A program made the position numbers and the translations under genes. DNA of 7,842 nt from Oscillospiraceae bacterium (GTDB lineage Bacteria; Bacillota; Clostridia; Oscillospirales; Ruminococcaceae). Location: positions 1 to 7,842 of the forward strand of contig JAHHUA010000079.1 of the NCBI GenBank assembly GCA_020024235.1, given 5' to 3'. Below the pieces are notes generated by a model that made no database searches, was not told where the DNA came from, and was given only the letters and a program-made list of their open reading frames with translations. Below, one piece after another: positions 1 to 6,627 of this stretch; position 1 is the stretch's first letter, and each line of letters starts with the position of its first letter.

Positions 1-107
1 TTGAAATTTAATAAATGTATAAATATTCATTAAAATAAATGCAAATACAAATTACTTTATATTATGCGATTTTTACTTAAAATTAAAAATAAAATTGTAT
101 TTTTCTC

Positions 108-136
108 TTTAATTTTTAGAATATTTATGCTATAAT
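108..136 (+). promoter_or_regulatory. Putative sigma-A extended -10 promoter for miaB
   Basis: TGCTATAAT at 128-136 is a perfect -10 hexamer (131-136) with the TGn extension. The best-spaced -35 is only TTTAAT at 108-113 (17-base spacer), a poor match that an extended -10 can tolerate. Transcription would start near 143 and leave a leader of about 35 bases before the miaB ATG. The rest of 1-177 is extremely AT-rich and shows no other gene or clear regulatory site. This is probably the main promoter for the miaB-ylbF part of the cluster and perhaps for all six genes. It is inferred from sequence only. Confidence 0.6.
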
Positions 137-177
137 ACTTAAATGTAGAATTATATAAAATGATTTAAGAGGATAAA

Positions 178-1566
178 ATGAACTATAATATATATGATAA
201 AAATATAGCTGAAAGCCAAAAAATTGTTTTGGAAAAATATAAAAATCCAAAAGCATATGTTCACACCTTTGGCTGTCAACAAAATGTCAGCGACAGTGAA
301 AGAATAAAAGGTATGCTCAAAGCCATGGGTTATGATTTTACCGATAAAATTACTGATGCTGATTTTGTACTTTTTAATACCTGTGCCATAAGAGAAGGGG
401 CAGAACTTAAAATTTTTGGCAATATTGGTGAACTTAAACATCGAAAAAAAGAACATCCTGATATGATTATTGCACTTTGCGGCTGTATGGTTCAACAGGA
501 TAGAATTATAGAGAAAATTAAGAAAAGTTATCCCTTTGTATCACTTTGTTTTGGAACTCATTTAACCCATTTACTTCCTGAAATGATAAAAAATATTTTA
601 TCAAACGGCAAAAAAATATTCAGAACAGATGGAGATGACGGAACAATACCTGAATATGTAGATATAAAAAGGGATTGTGAATTTAAAGCAAATATACCTA
701 TTATGAATGGCTGCAATAATTTTTGCAGTTATTGTATAGTACCTTATGTCAGAGGAAGAGAAAAAAGCCGTATGCCTGATGATATAATAGCGGAAATTAA
801 GGAAGCAGTGAACAGCGGAGTAAAGGAAATAACTCTGCTAGGACAAAATGTAAATTCCTATGGTAAGAATTTAGCTCAGCCTGTCAGTTTTGCTGAACTT
901 TTACGAAAAGCAAATGAGGTTAAAGGCGATTTTATTATAAGATTTATGACATCTCATCCAAAAGACTGTACTTTTGAACTTATAAAAACCATAGCAGAAT
1001 GTGAAAAAGTCAGCAAACACATTCATCTTCCCATACAAAGCGGAAGTAATTTGGTGCTGAAAGCTATGAACAGGGGATATACTCGGGAAAAATACTTGGA
1101 ACTTGTGAATTTCGCTAAAGAAAAAATTCCCGAAATAGCATTTACCAGTGATATTATAGTTGGATTTCCCACCGAAAGATATGAGGATTTTCTTGAAACA
1201 GTGGATTTGATTAAACAGGTGGAATTCAGCCAGTTGTTTACATTTATATTCTCTAAACGTCCCGGTACCAAAGCGGCAGAGATGGAAGATATTATACCTT
1301 CATCGGAAAAATCAAAGTGGATGAACCAGCTTTTAGAAGTTCAATCTGAAATAGGATATAAATTAAACAAAAAACTGATAGGACGCACAGAAAAAATCCT
1401 TGCAGATGGCTATGGAAAAAGCGAAGAGGCCTGTCTTACAGGCAGAACCATGCAAAACACCATAGTGGATTTTAAAGGATCCCCTGAACTTATAGGGAAG
1501 TTTGTAAATGTGAAAATTACAAAAGCAACACCGTTTGCCACTTTTGGCGAACTTATAAAGAATTAA
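178..1566 (+). CDS. miaB: tRNA-2-methylthio-N6-dimethylallyladenosine synthase MiaB
   Basis: This radical-SAM methylthiotransferase adds a methylthio group to C2 of i6A at position 37 of tRNA, giving ms2i6A; it acts in the cytosol on the product of MiaA, encoded at the other end of this cluster. The 462-residue protein has the full family layout. An N-terminal UPF0004 domain carries the three cysteines for the auxiliary [4Fe-4S] cluster: C33 in TFGCQQN, C69 in NTCAIRE and C103 in CGCMVQ. The radical-SAM core has CxxxCxxC at C179, C183 and C186 (GCNNFCSYCIVP), then HLPIQSGS (283-290) and DIIVGFPTE (325-333). After RPGTKAA (361-367) comes a C-terminal TRAM RNA-binding domain at about 397-459. 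The ATG at 178 is preceded by AAGAGGA (167-173). Length and NTCAIRE/HLPIQSGS motifs favour MiaB over its relatives MtaB and RimO, and linkage to miaA agrees. Confidence 0.96.
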   Translation: MNYNIYDKNIAESQKIVLEKYKNPKAYVHTFGCQQNVSDSERIKGMLKAMGYDFTDKITDADFVLFNTCAIREGAELKIFGNIGELKHRKKEHPDMIIALCGCMVQQDRIIEKIKKSYPFVSLCFGTHLTHLLPEMIKNILSNGKKIFRTDGDDGTIPEYVDIKRDCEFKANIPIMNGCNNFCSYCIVPYVRGREKSRMPDDIIAEIKEAVNSGVKEITLLGQNVNSYGKNLAQPVSFAELLRKANEVKGDFIIRFMTSHPKDCTFELIKTIAECEKVSKHIHLPIQSGSNLVLKAMNRGYTREKYLELVNFAKEKIPEIAFTSDIIVGFPTERYEDFLETVDLIKQVEFSQLFTFIFSKRPGTKAAEMEDIIPSSEKSKWMNQLLEVQSEIGYKLNKKLIGRTEKILADGYGKSEEACLTGRTMQNTIVDFKGSPELIGKFVNVKITKATPFATFGELIKN

Positions 1567-1611
1567 CCTGCCAAAAGCAGTTAATAAAATAAAAATATAA
1601 AGGAGATTATT

Positions 1612-2016
1612 ATGGACGCTATTACACTTGCAAGAGAACTGGGGAAAGCAATTCAGCAGGATCAAAGATATATAGATTTTCGTCAGGCTGAAAAGACAAA
1701 TGATGAGGATTTGGAACTTCAAAAGATGATTGCTGAGTTTAACAATGTAAAAACAGAACTCAATGCTCAAATGTCTAAATCAGAAAAAGATTCAGATAAA
1801 ATCAAGGAGCTGGACGAAAAATTCAAGACACTTTATAATGATATTATCAACAGACCTGATATGCTCGTTTACAATGAAGCTAAGACAAAACTTGATAAAG
1901 TTCTGTCATTTGTAAACCAAATTATTATAGGTTCCGTAAACGGAGAAAATCCTGATGAAATAGAAGAACAAGTCGGCTGCACAGGCAGTTGCAGCGGTTG
2001 CAGCGGATGTCATTAA
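1612..2016 (+). CDS. YlbF/YmcA (RicF/RicA)-family protein with C-terminal cysteine tail
   Basis: This 134-residue, mostly helical, strongly charged protein fits the YlbF/YmcA family. In Bacillus subtilis, RicA (YmcA) and RicF (YlbF) form a complex with RicT (YaaT) that holds [4Fe-4S] clusters, steers RNase Y cleavage of selected mRNAs and affects competence, biofilm and sporulation. The helical family domain covers about residues 3-107 (LARELGKAIQQ at 6-16, NRPDMLVYNEAK at 80-91). The tail then ends in C123-x3-C127-x2-C130-x2-C133-H134, which could bind a metal or part of an Fe-S cluster. Its place directly after miaB and before mutS matches ymcA in B. subtilis, where cotE lies between; cotE is absent here. 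RicA or RicF identity cannot be settled from the sequence, so no symbol is given. AAAGGAG at 1599-1605 lies six bases before the ATG. It is probably co-transcribed with miaB (45-base gap). Confidence 0.85.
   Translation: MDAITLARELGKAIQQDQRYIDFRQAEKTNDEDLELQKMIAEFNNVKTELNAQMSKSEKDSDKIKELDEKFKTLYNDIINRPDMLVYNEAKTKLDKVLSFVNQIIIGSVNGENPDEIEEQVGCTGSCSGCSGCH
1989..2006 (+). repeat. Perfect 2 x 9-bp tandem repeat in the cysteine tail
   Basis: TTGCAGCGG occurs twice back to back (1989-1997 and 1998-2006). The unit is a multiple of three, so each copy adds one cysteine to the Ser-Cys-Ser-Gly-Cys-Ser-Gly-Cys end of the YlbF-like protein without changing frame. It may be simple codon reuse for a repeated peptide, or the trace of a slippage expansion. 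Confidence 0.8.
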
Positions 2017-2046
2017 TATTTTAAGCTGCAATTTATAAAAAATCCT

Positions 2047-2093
2047 ACTGTTCCTGCGGTAAAAAATTCTGCAGGAACGGTTGATTTTATTTT
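2047..2093 (+). terminator. Hairpin with T-rich flank between ylbF-like gene and mutS (possible attenuator)
   Basis: An 11-pair stem joins 2047-2057 with 2071-2081 (core GTTCCTGC / GCAGGAAC, one G-U pair) around a 13-base A-rich loop. The 3' side continues as TGATTTTATTTT (2082-2093), an interrupted T tract, and the 5' side is preceded by AAAAAA (2037-2042), so the structure also resembles a terminator on the other strand. It sits only about 16 bases before the mutS ribosome binding site. No convincing promoter lies between it and mutS, so it is more likely partial termination, or a processing or stability element, than a full operon end. Termination strength is inferred, not shown. Confidence 0.6.
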
Positions 2094-2112
2094 AAAGGGG
2101 GAGGAATCATCT

Positions 2113-4716
2113 ATGCAGAAATTATCACCTATGATGCAGCAGTACATGGATGTAAAAAATAAACACAAAGACCATATTATATTTTTCCGTTTAGGCGACT
2201 TTTATGAAATGTTCTTTGAAGATGCCATAACTGTATCTAAAGAATTGGATTTGACATTGACAGGGAAGGACTGCGGCATGGAAGAAAGAGCTCCCATGTG
2301 TGGAATTCCTCACCACAGTTGTGACGCATACATAGCAAGACTTATTAAAAACGGTTATAAAGTAGCTATTTGTGAGCAGGTAGAAGACCCAAAAACCGCT
2401 AAAGGAATTGTAAAAAGAGAAGTAATACGAGTTATAACACCGGGTACATTGATTGAATCCGAAATGTTAGACGATGGAAAAAACAACTATATAGCATCAT
2501 TATATTATGATGGTGAAAACTATGGGGTTTGCTTTGGAGATATTTCCACAGGTGAACTTCAAGCCACACAATTTTCCGATAAAACAGGCACTAAAATAAA
2601 AAATGAACTGTCAAGATTTATGCCTAAAGAATTGATATTCAACAGCAAATTTTACGAATGTAAAGAAATAGGAATTTACATAAAGGAAAAATTAAAATGC
2701 TGCATTGAATGTGAAGATGATGAAATATATAAAAGTTCAAATATTGAAAGTACGATATGCAGCCAATTTGAAGTAGATGGATTAATTAAAATCGGACTTG
2801 ATGATAAACCTTATATTTTGCCGGCGCTGTATGCACTGCTTAAATATGTGGAAGAAACACAGGAAAGCAGTTTGGAAAGAATAATGGATATTAATGTTTT
2901 CAGCGACAAAGAATATATGAATTTAGACTTAAACACTGCAAGAAATTTGGAGCTTACCGAAACTATGATAAGTAAGGAGAAAAAAGGCTCTCTGCTTTGG
3001 GTACTGGATAAAACCAAAACATCTATGGGAAAAAGGCTTCTCAGGAATTGGGTCGAAAAGCCTTTGGTAAACCCGATTTTAATAAATAAGAGATTAAATG
3101 CCGTTGATGAGCTTTACACCAACAGTATGCTTGGGGAAGAATTGCGTGAAAGTCTTAGCGGGATATGCGATATAGAAAGACTTATGACAAGAGTGGTATA
3201 TAACAATACCAGCCCCAGAGAATTAAAATCACTGGAATATACCGCTAAGAAAATTCCTTTTATAAAAGAGAAACTCAAAAATGTAAATTCAAAGTATTTG
3301 CAAGGAATTTATGAAGATATTGATGAACTTGATGATATAGCTGCTTTAATTTCACTTTCTATAAGTGATGAACCTCCGGCTCTTTTAAAAGACGGAAATG
3401 TTATAAAAGAAGGATATAATGAAGAACTGGATGAGATAAGGTCTTTGCTCAATAACAGTAAAGAATATTTGGATGATATTGAAGCAAGAGAAAAAGAACG
3501 AACAGGAATAAAAAATCTGAAAATAAGATATAATAAAATTTTTGGGTACTATATAGAAATATCCAAAGGTAATTTGGATATGGTTCCTGATGATTATATA
3601 AGAAAACAGACACTGGTAAACGGTGAACGATTTATAACAGAAGAGCTTAAACAACTGGAAGAGAAGATTTTAACGGCAGGGGAGAGGGTGTCCGCATTGG
3701 AAGGACAACTCTATAATGAGATAAGAAAAGCTATTGCAGGAAATCTTGCAAGAACTCAAAAAACCGCATCAGCATTGGCAAGGCTGGATGTCATACAATC
3801 TTTTTCTAAAGTGTCTGAGCTTATGCACTATAGTAAGCCTATAGTGGATATATCTGACACTATAGTTATTAAAGATGGCCGTCATCCCGTTGTAGAAGCA
3901 CTCAGTGATGTACCTTTTGTAGCCAATGATTTATATTTGGACAGACAGCAAAATCAAATAGCTATAATTACAGGCCCAAATATGGCAGGAAAATCCACTT
4001 ATATGCGCCAAACAGCTGTAATTGTACTCATGGCTCAGATAGGCTGTTTTGTGCCTGCATCTCAGGCTAAAATCGGGGTTGTGGACGGAATATTTACCAG
4101 AGTGGGAGCAGCAGATGACCTTACAACAGGACAGTCCACTTTTATGTATGAAATGAATGAAGTGGCATATATTCTTAAAAATGCCACTCCTAAAAGCCTG
4201 CTTATATTGGATGAAATAGGCAGAGGAACTTCTACTTTTGACGGTATGAGCATTGCCAGAGCAGTAATTGAATATATATCCGGAAAGAAAAGACTTGGTG
4301 CAAAAACCCTTTTTGCCACACACTATCATGAGCTTACACAGCTTGAAGAACAGCTTGACAATGTGAAAAATTATAATATCGCAGTAAAGAAAAAGGGAAG
4401 CGATATTATATTTCTCAGAAAAATTGTACCCGGAGGCAGTGATGACAGCTATGGAATTGAAGTTTCAAAGCTGGCAGGGATACCTAACTGGATTGTAAAA
4501 CGAGCTTTTGAGATTTTAGAACAACTGGAAAAAGTGAATTTGTATACTGAGATTGATGTGTCAAATGACAATGATTTTGATAATTCAGAGCAAATTTCAT
4601 TTAAAGAAATTATTGAAGATGATGCAGTAAAGCGTCTTAGAGAAATTGATCCAAATCAGCTTACACCTATGGACGCATTAAATCTTATATTTGAATTAAA
4701 GAAAATGGTGGATTAA
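2113..4716 (+). CDS. mutS: DNA mismatch repair protein MutS
   Basis: MutS finds base mismatches and small insertion/deletion loops on newly copied DNA and, in its ATP-bound clamp form, recruits MutL. The 867-residue length is normal for bacterial MutS. Domains in order: mismatch-binding domain I (about 1-115) with the Phe-x-Glu motif at F30-Y31-E32 (GDFYEMFFEDA), connector (about 120-240), core/lever helices (about 260-560) interrupted by the clamp domain (about 430-535), and the ABC-type ATPase (about 560-800). The ATPase has Walker A GPNMAGKST (621-629), signature STFMYEMNE (675-683), Walker B LLILDE (696-701) followed by GRGTS, and FATHYHE (734-740) with H737. Near the C-terminus Q827-I-S-F830 resembles a beta-clamp-binding peptide. 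DPNQLTPMDALNLIFELK at the end is the usual C-terminal domain. GGGGGAGG (2097-2104) lies eight bases before the ATG, a strong site. All catalytic residues are present. mutL follows after 15 bases, indicating one transcript. Confidence 0.98.
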   Translation: MQKLSPMMQQYMDVKNKHKDHIIFFRLGDFYEMFFEDAITVSKELDLTLTGKDCGMEERAPMCGIPHHSCDAYIARLIKNGYKVAICEQVEDPKTAKGIVKREVIRVITPGTLIESEMLDDGKNNYIASLYYDGENYGVCFGDISTGELQATQFSDKTGTKIKNELSRFMPKELIFNSKFYECKEIGIYIKEKLKCCIECEDDEIYKSSNIESTICSQFEVDGLIKIGLDDKPYILPALYALLKYVEETQESSLERIMDINVFSDKEYMNLDLNTARNLELTETMISKEKKGSLLWVLDKTKTSMGKRLLRNWVEKPLVNPILINKRLNAVDELYTNSMLGEELRESLSGICDIERLMTRVVYNNTSPRELKSLEYTAKKIPFIKEKLKNVNSKYLQGIYEDIDELDDIAALISLSISDEPPALLKDGNVIKEGYNEELDEIRSLLNNSKEYLDDIEAREKERTGIKNLKIRYNKIFGYYIEISKGNLDMVPDDYIRKQTLVNGERFITEELKQLEEKILTAGERVSALEGQLYNEIRKAIAGNLARTQKTASALARLDVIQSFSKVSELMHYSKPIVDISDTIVIKDGRHPVVEALSDVPFVANDLYLDRQQNQIAIITGPNMAGKSTYMRQTAVIVLMAQIGCFVPASQAKIGVVDGIFTRVGAADDLTTGQSTFMYEMNEVAYILKNATPKSLLILDEIGRGTSTFDGMSIARAVIEYISGKKRLGAKTLFATHYHELTQLEEQLDNVKNYNIAVKKKGSDIIFLRKIVPGGSDDSYGIEVSKLAGIPNWIVKRAFEILEQLEKVNLYTEIDVSNDNDFDNSEQISFKEIIEDDAVKRLREIDPNQLTPMDALNLIFELKKMVD

Positions 4717-4718
4717 TC

Positions 4719-4734
4719 GGAGGGCTTTATTTTG
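4719..4734 (+). promoter_or_regulatory. mutL ribosome binding site and TTG start
   Basis: GGAGGG at 4719-4724, directly after the mutS stop codon (4714-4716), is followed seven bases later by TTG at 4732-4734. The TTG opens the conserved N-terminus (GVINVLDKNVAELIAAGEVVE), and no ATG or GTG in frame fits between the site and that sequence. The start is therefore TTG, which usually lowers initiation relative to ATG. Confidence 0.85.
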
Positions 4735-6627
4735 GGAGTAATCAATGTACTTGACAAAAATGTAGCAGAACTTATTGCTGCAGGTGAAGTGGTAGAAAGA
4801 CCGGCTTCCATTGTCAAAGAATTAGTGGAAAATGCTTTGGACGCAGGAGCCGATAAAATTACCATAGAAATACGGGGCGGCGGAATTAAATATATAAGAG
4901 TGTCCGACAACGGCTGTGGCATATCCAGAGAGGATATACCAAAAGCTTTTTTGAGGAATGCTACAAGTAAAATAAAAACTCCTCAGGATTTGGAAAAGAT
5001 ACTTACATTTGGATTTAGGGGAGAGGCACTGGCATCTGTAGCTGCTATGTGTGAGGTGGAGCTTGTAACTCGCACTAAAGATGAGGAAGTAGGCTCTAAA
5101 TATGTTATAAAAGGCTCTGATAAGGGCGAAATTTACGATATAGGCTGTTCTGTGGGAACAACTCTTATAATCCGAAATGTGTTTTTTAACACACCTGCCC
5201 GACTGAAATTTCTGAAAAAAGACAGCTATGAAGGCAGTAATGTCATAAGTGTTCTTGAAAAGCTGGCTATGGTAAACAGCAATGTATCATTTAAAGCTGT
5301 AAAAGATGGTATTGTGGTAATGAATACTCCGGGAAACAGTGATTTAAAATCGTCGATACACAGCATTATGGGCAGTGAATTTGCCGATAATTTGATTGAA
5401 ACCGATTACTGCCAAAATAATTTGTCAGTTTATGGATTTATCACTAAGCCTGCATCTTCAAAAGCTACCAGAGCAGCGGAAAATTTCTATATAAATTCCA
5501 GATTTGTAAAAAGCAAAACCTGTCAGGCAGCGTTGGAAGATGCTTATAAAGGCAGTATGATGGTGGGAAAATTCCCCGGTTGTGTGCTGAATTTGCAGAT
5601 TCCGGCTGACACAGTGGATGTAAATGTACATCCCGCTAAAACAGAAGTGAGATTTTCCGACGAAAGACAGATTTATGATTTGGTTTTTGCCGCTTGCAGA
5701 ATGGCTCTTAGAAAAGATAATGAAAATAACCCTATCAGAGCAGCAAAACCTCAGCCTAAGTATGCAATAAATGAGTTTTCGCTTAAAGATTTTGACTACA
5801 GCGACAGACAGGTGAAAGTGTTGGATTTGCCAATACAGGAAAAAACCGAAAAGGAAACTGAAACAGTTAAATCCTATGTTTTTGAAAACAGCCCTCAAAA
5901 GTTTGATTACAACATTCCTCAGCCTGTGAAAAAAGAAGAAAAACCACAGGTAAAAAGTGAAGCTATACAAAAACTTTTGAACAATGTTAAAAAAAATGAT
6001 TTTTCAAATTCACAAATTTTTGATAAAAAAGAAGCAGAACCAAAAATTCAAATGCCGGAAATTATTGAATACAGAATAATAGGAGAACTTTTTAAAACTT
6101 ATATTTTAGTTGAAAAGGGCAATTCACTTTTTATGATAGATAAACACGCCGCCCATGAAAGATATATTTATAACTTTCTTTCAAAAAGTGAAACTATATC
6201 AGGACAATATTTATTTACACCTATAGAAGTAACTGCAAGTGTCAACTATTGTACAATAGCCAAGGAAAAGGCAGATATTTTTGACAAAATGGGTTACAAA
6301 GCAGATATAGTTAACGAACATACGCTAGTTTTGACTATGATACCCGCAGTTTTGGATTCACAAAATGCAAAAGAATGCTTTTTGGAAATGTGCGAAAAAA
6401 TGAGCCTGTCCGATGATGCAACTCCTGAATTAATCGAGGATTTATACCATTCTATGGCGTGTAGAAGTGCTGTAAAGGCAAATGACTTAACAGGACAAAG
6501 TGACATGGAAAAGCTGGTTGATATTGTGATAAATGATATAGATGTATCATATTGTCCTCACGGCCGTCCAGTTATAGTTGAAGTTACAAAAAATAAAATA
6601 GAAAGGATGTTCGGCAGAATTGTGTAA
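4732..6627 (+). CDS. mutL: DNA mismatch repair endonuclease MutL
   Basis: MutL is the GHKL ATPase and latent nicking endonuclease that acts after MutS in mismatch repair in bacteria lacking MutH. At 631 residues it has the normal length. The N-terminal ATPase shows AAGEVVERPASIVKELVEN (16-34; catalytic E30, Mg2+-binding N34), DNGCGI (59-64), GFRGEALASV (94-103) and VDVNVHPAKTEVRF (295-308). A charged, poorly conserved linker covers about 335-440. The C-terminal dimerisation/endonuclease domain has DKHAAHER (470-477), MACRSAVKA (575-583), CPHGRP (608-613) and the terminal FGRIV. Q492-Y-L-F-T-P497 fits the beta-clamp-binding motif of endonuclease-type MutL. Two departures stand out: LRNATSKI (74-81) has Asn76 where RHATSK is usual, and the last Glu of the DQHA(x)2E(x)4E motif is Asn481, with Lys471 for Gln. 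The zinc-type residues H472, E476, C577, C608 and H610 remain, so activity is likely. Confidence 0.97.
   Translation: MGVINVLDKNVAELIAAGEVVERPASIVKELVENALDAGADKITIEIRGGGIKYIRVSDNGCGISREDIPKAFLRNATSKIKTPQDLEKILTFGFRGEALASVAAMCEVELVTRTKDEEVGSKYVIKGSDKGEIYDIGCSVGTTLIIRNVFFNTPARLKFLKKDSYEGSNVISVLEKLAMVNSNVSFKAVKDGIVVMNTPGNSDLKSSIHSIMGSEFADNLIETDYCQNNLSVYGFITKPASSKATRAAENFYINSRFVKSKTCQAALEDAYKGSMMVGKFPGCVLNLQIPADTVDVNVHPAKTEVRFSDERQIYDLVFAACRMALRKDNENNPIRAAKPQPKYAINEFSLKDFDYSDRQVKVLDLPIQEKTEKETETVKSYVFENSPQKFDYNIPQPVKKEEKPQVKSEAIQKLLNNVKKNDFSNSQIFDKKEAEPKIQMPEIIEYRIIGELFKTYILVEKGNSLFMIDKHAAHERYIYNFLSKSETISGQYLFTPIEVTASVNYCTIAKEKADIFDKMGYKADIVNEHTLVLTMIPAVLDSQNAKECFLEMCEKMSLSDDATPELIEDLYHSMACRSAVKANDLTGQSDMEKLVDIVINDIDVSYCPHGRPVIVEVTKNKIERMFGRIV
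6602..6627 (+). promoter_or_regulatory. mutL-miaA overlap: TTG start of miaA inside the end of mutL
   Basis: The miaA frame has a TAG at 6599-6601, and the only usable start before its P-loop is TTG at 6620-6622. This lies within the last codons of mutL, whose TAA is 6625-6627, giving an 8-base overlap. The nearest Shine-Dalgarno-like sequence is AAAGGA (6602-6607), 12 bases upstream and weaker than those of the other genes. The weak site, rare start codon and overlap suggest miaA translation is coupled to ribosomes finishing mutL. Confidence 0.75.

Noticed and set aside
7..34. Imperfect AT-only inverted repeat (TTTAATaAAT / ATTcATTAAA) upstream of miaB
   Set aside because: Such symmetry is expected by chance in DNA this AT-rich, it does not match a Fur or PerR box, and it is about 100 bases from the -10 element.
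43..102. AAATACAA (43-50) complementary to TTGTATTT (95-102), a possible upstream terminator or leader structure
   Set aside because: Eight pairs with one G-C pair around a 44-base loop would be unstable; likely chance in AT-rich DNA.
1568..1580. Small hairpin CTGC-CAAAA-GCAG after the miaB stop
   Set aside because: Only four pairs and no T tract follows, so it is too weak for a terminator; the next gene begins 32 bases later with a normal ribosome binding site.
1978..2001. CxxxCxxC in the tail of the YlbF-like protein, resembling the radical-SAM motif
   Set aside because: The protein is only 134 residues, helical and lacks a TIM-barrel core, and the spacing appears at the very C-terminus. 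The match is a by-product of the Cys-Ser-Gly repeat.
5458..5970. Open frame of 170 codons on the minus strand opposite mutL
   Set aside because: It lies wholly within mutL, its protein is Phe/Ile/Tyr-rich as expected for the complement of AT-rich coding DNA, it matches no family I know and has no ribosome binding site that I can see. The same applies to the other antisense frames, for example 3931-4329, 1363-1770 and 151-495.
4732..6627. MutL as an inactive or broken gene because of its motif changes
   Set aside because: The reading frame is intact, ATPase motifs and the metal-binding residues H472, E476, C577, C608 and H610 are present, so substitutions at two positions do not justify calling a pseudogene.
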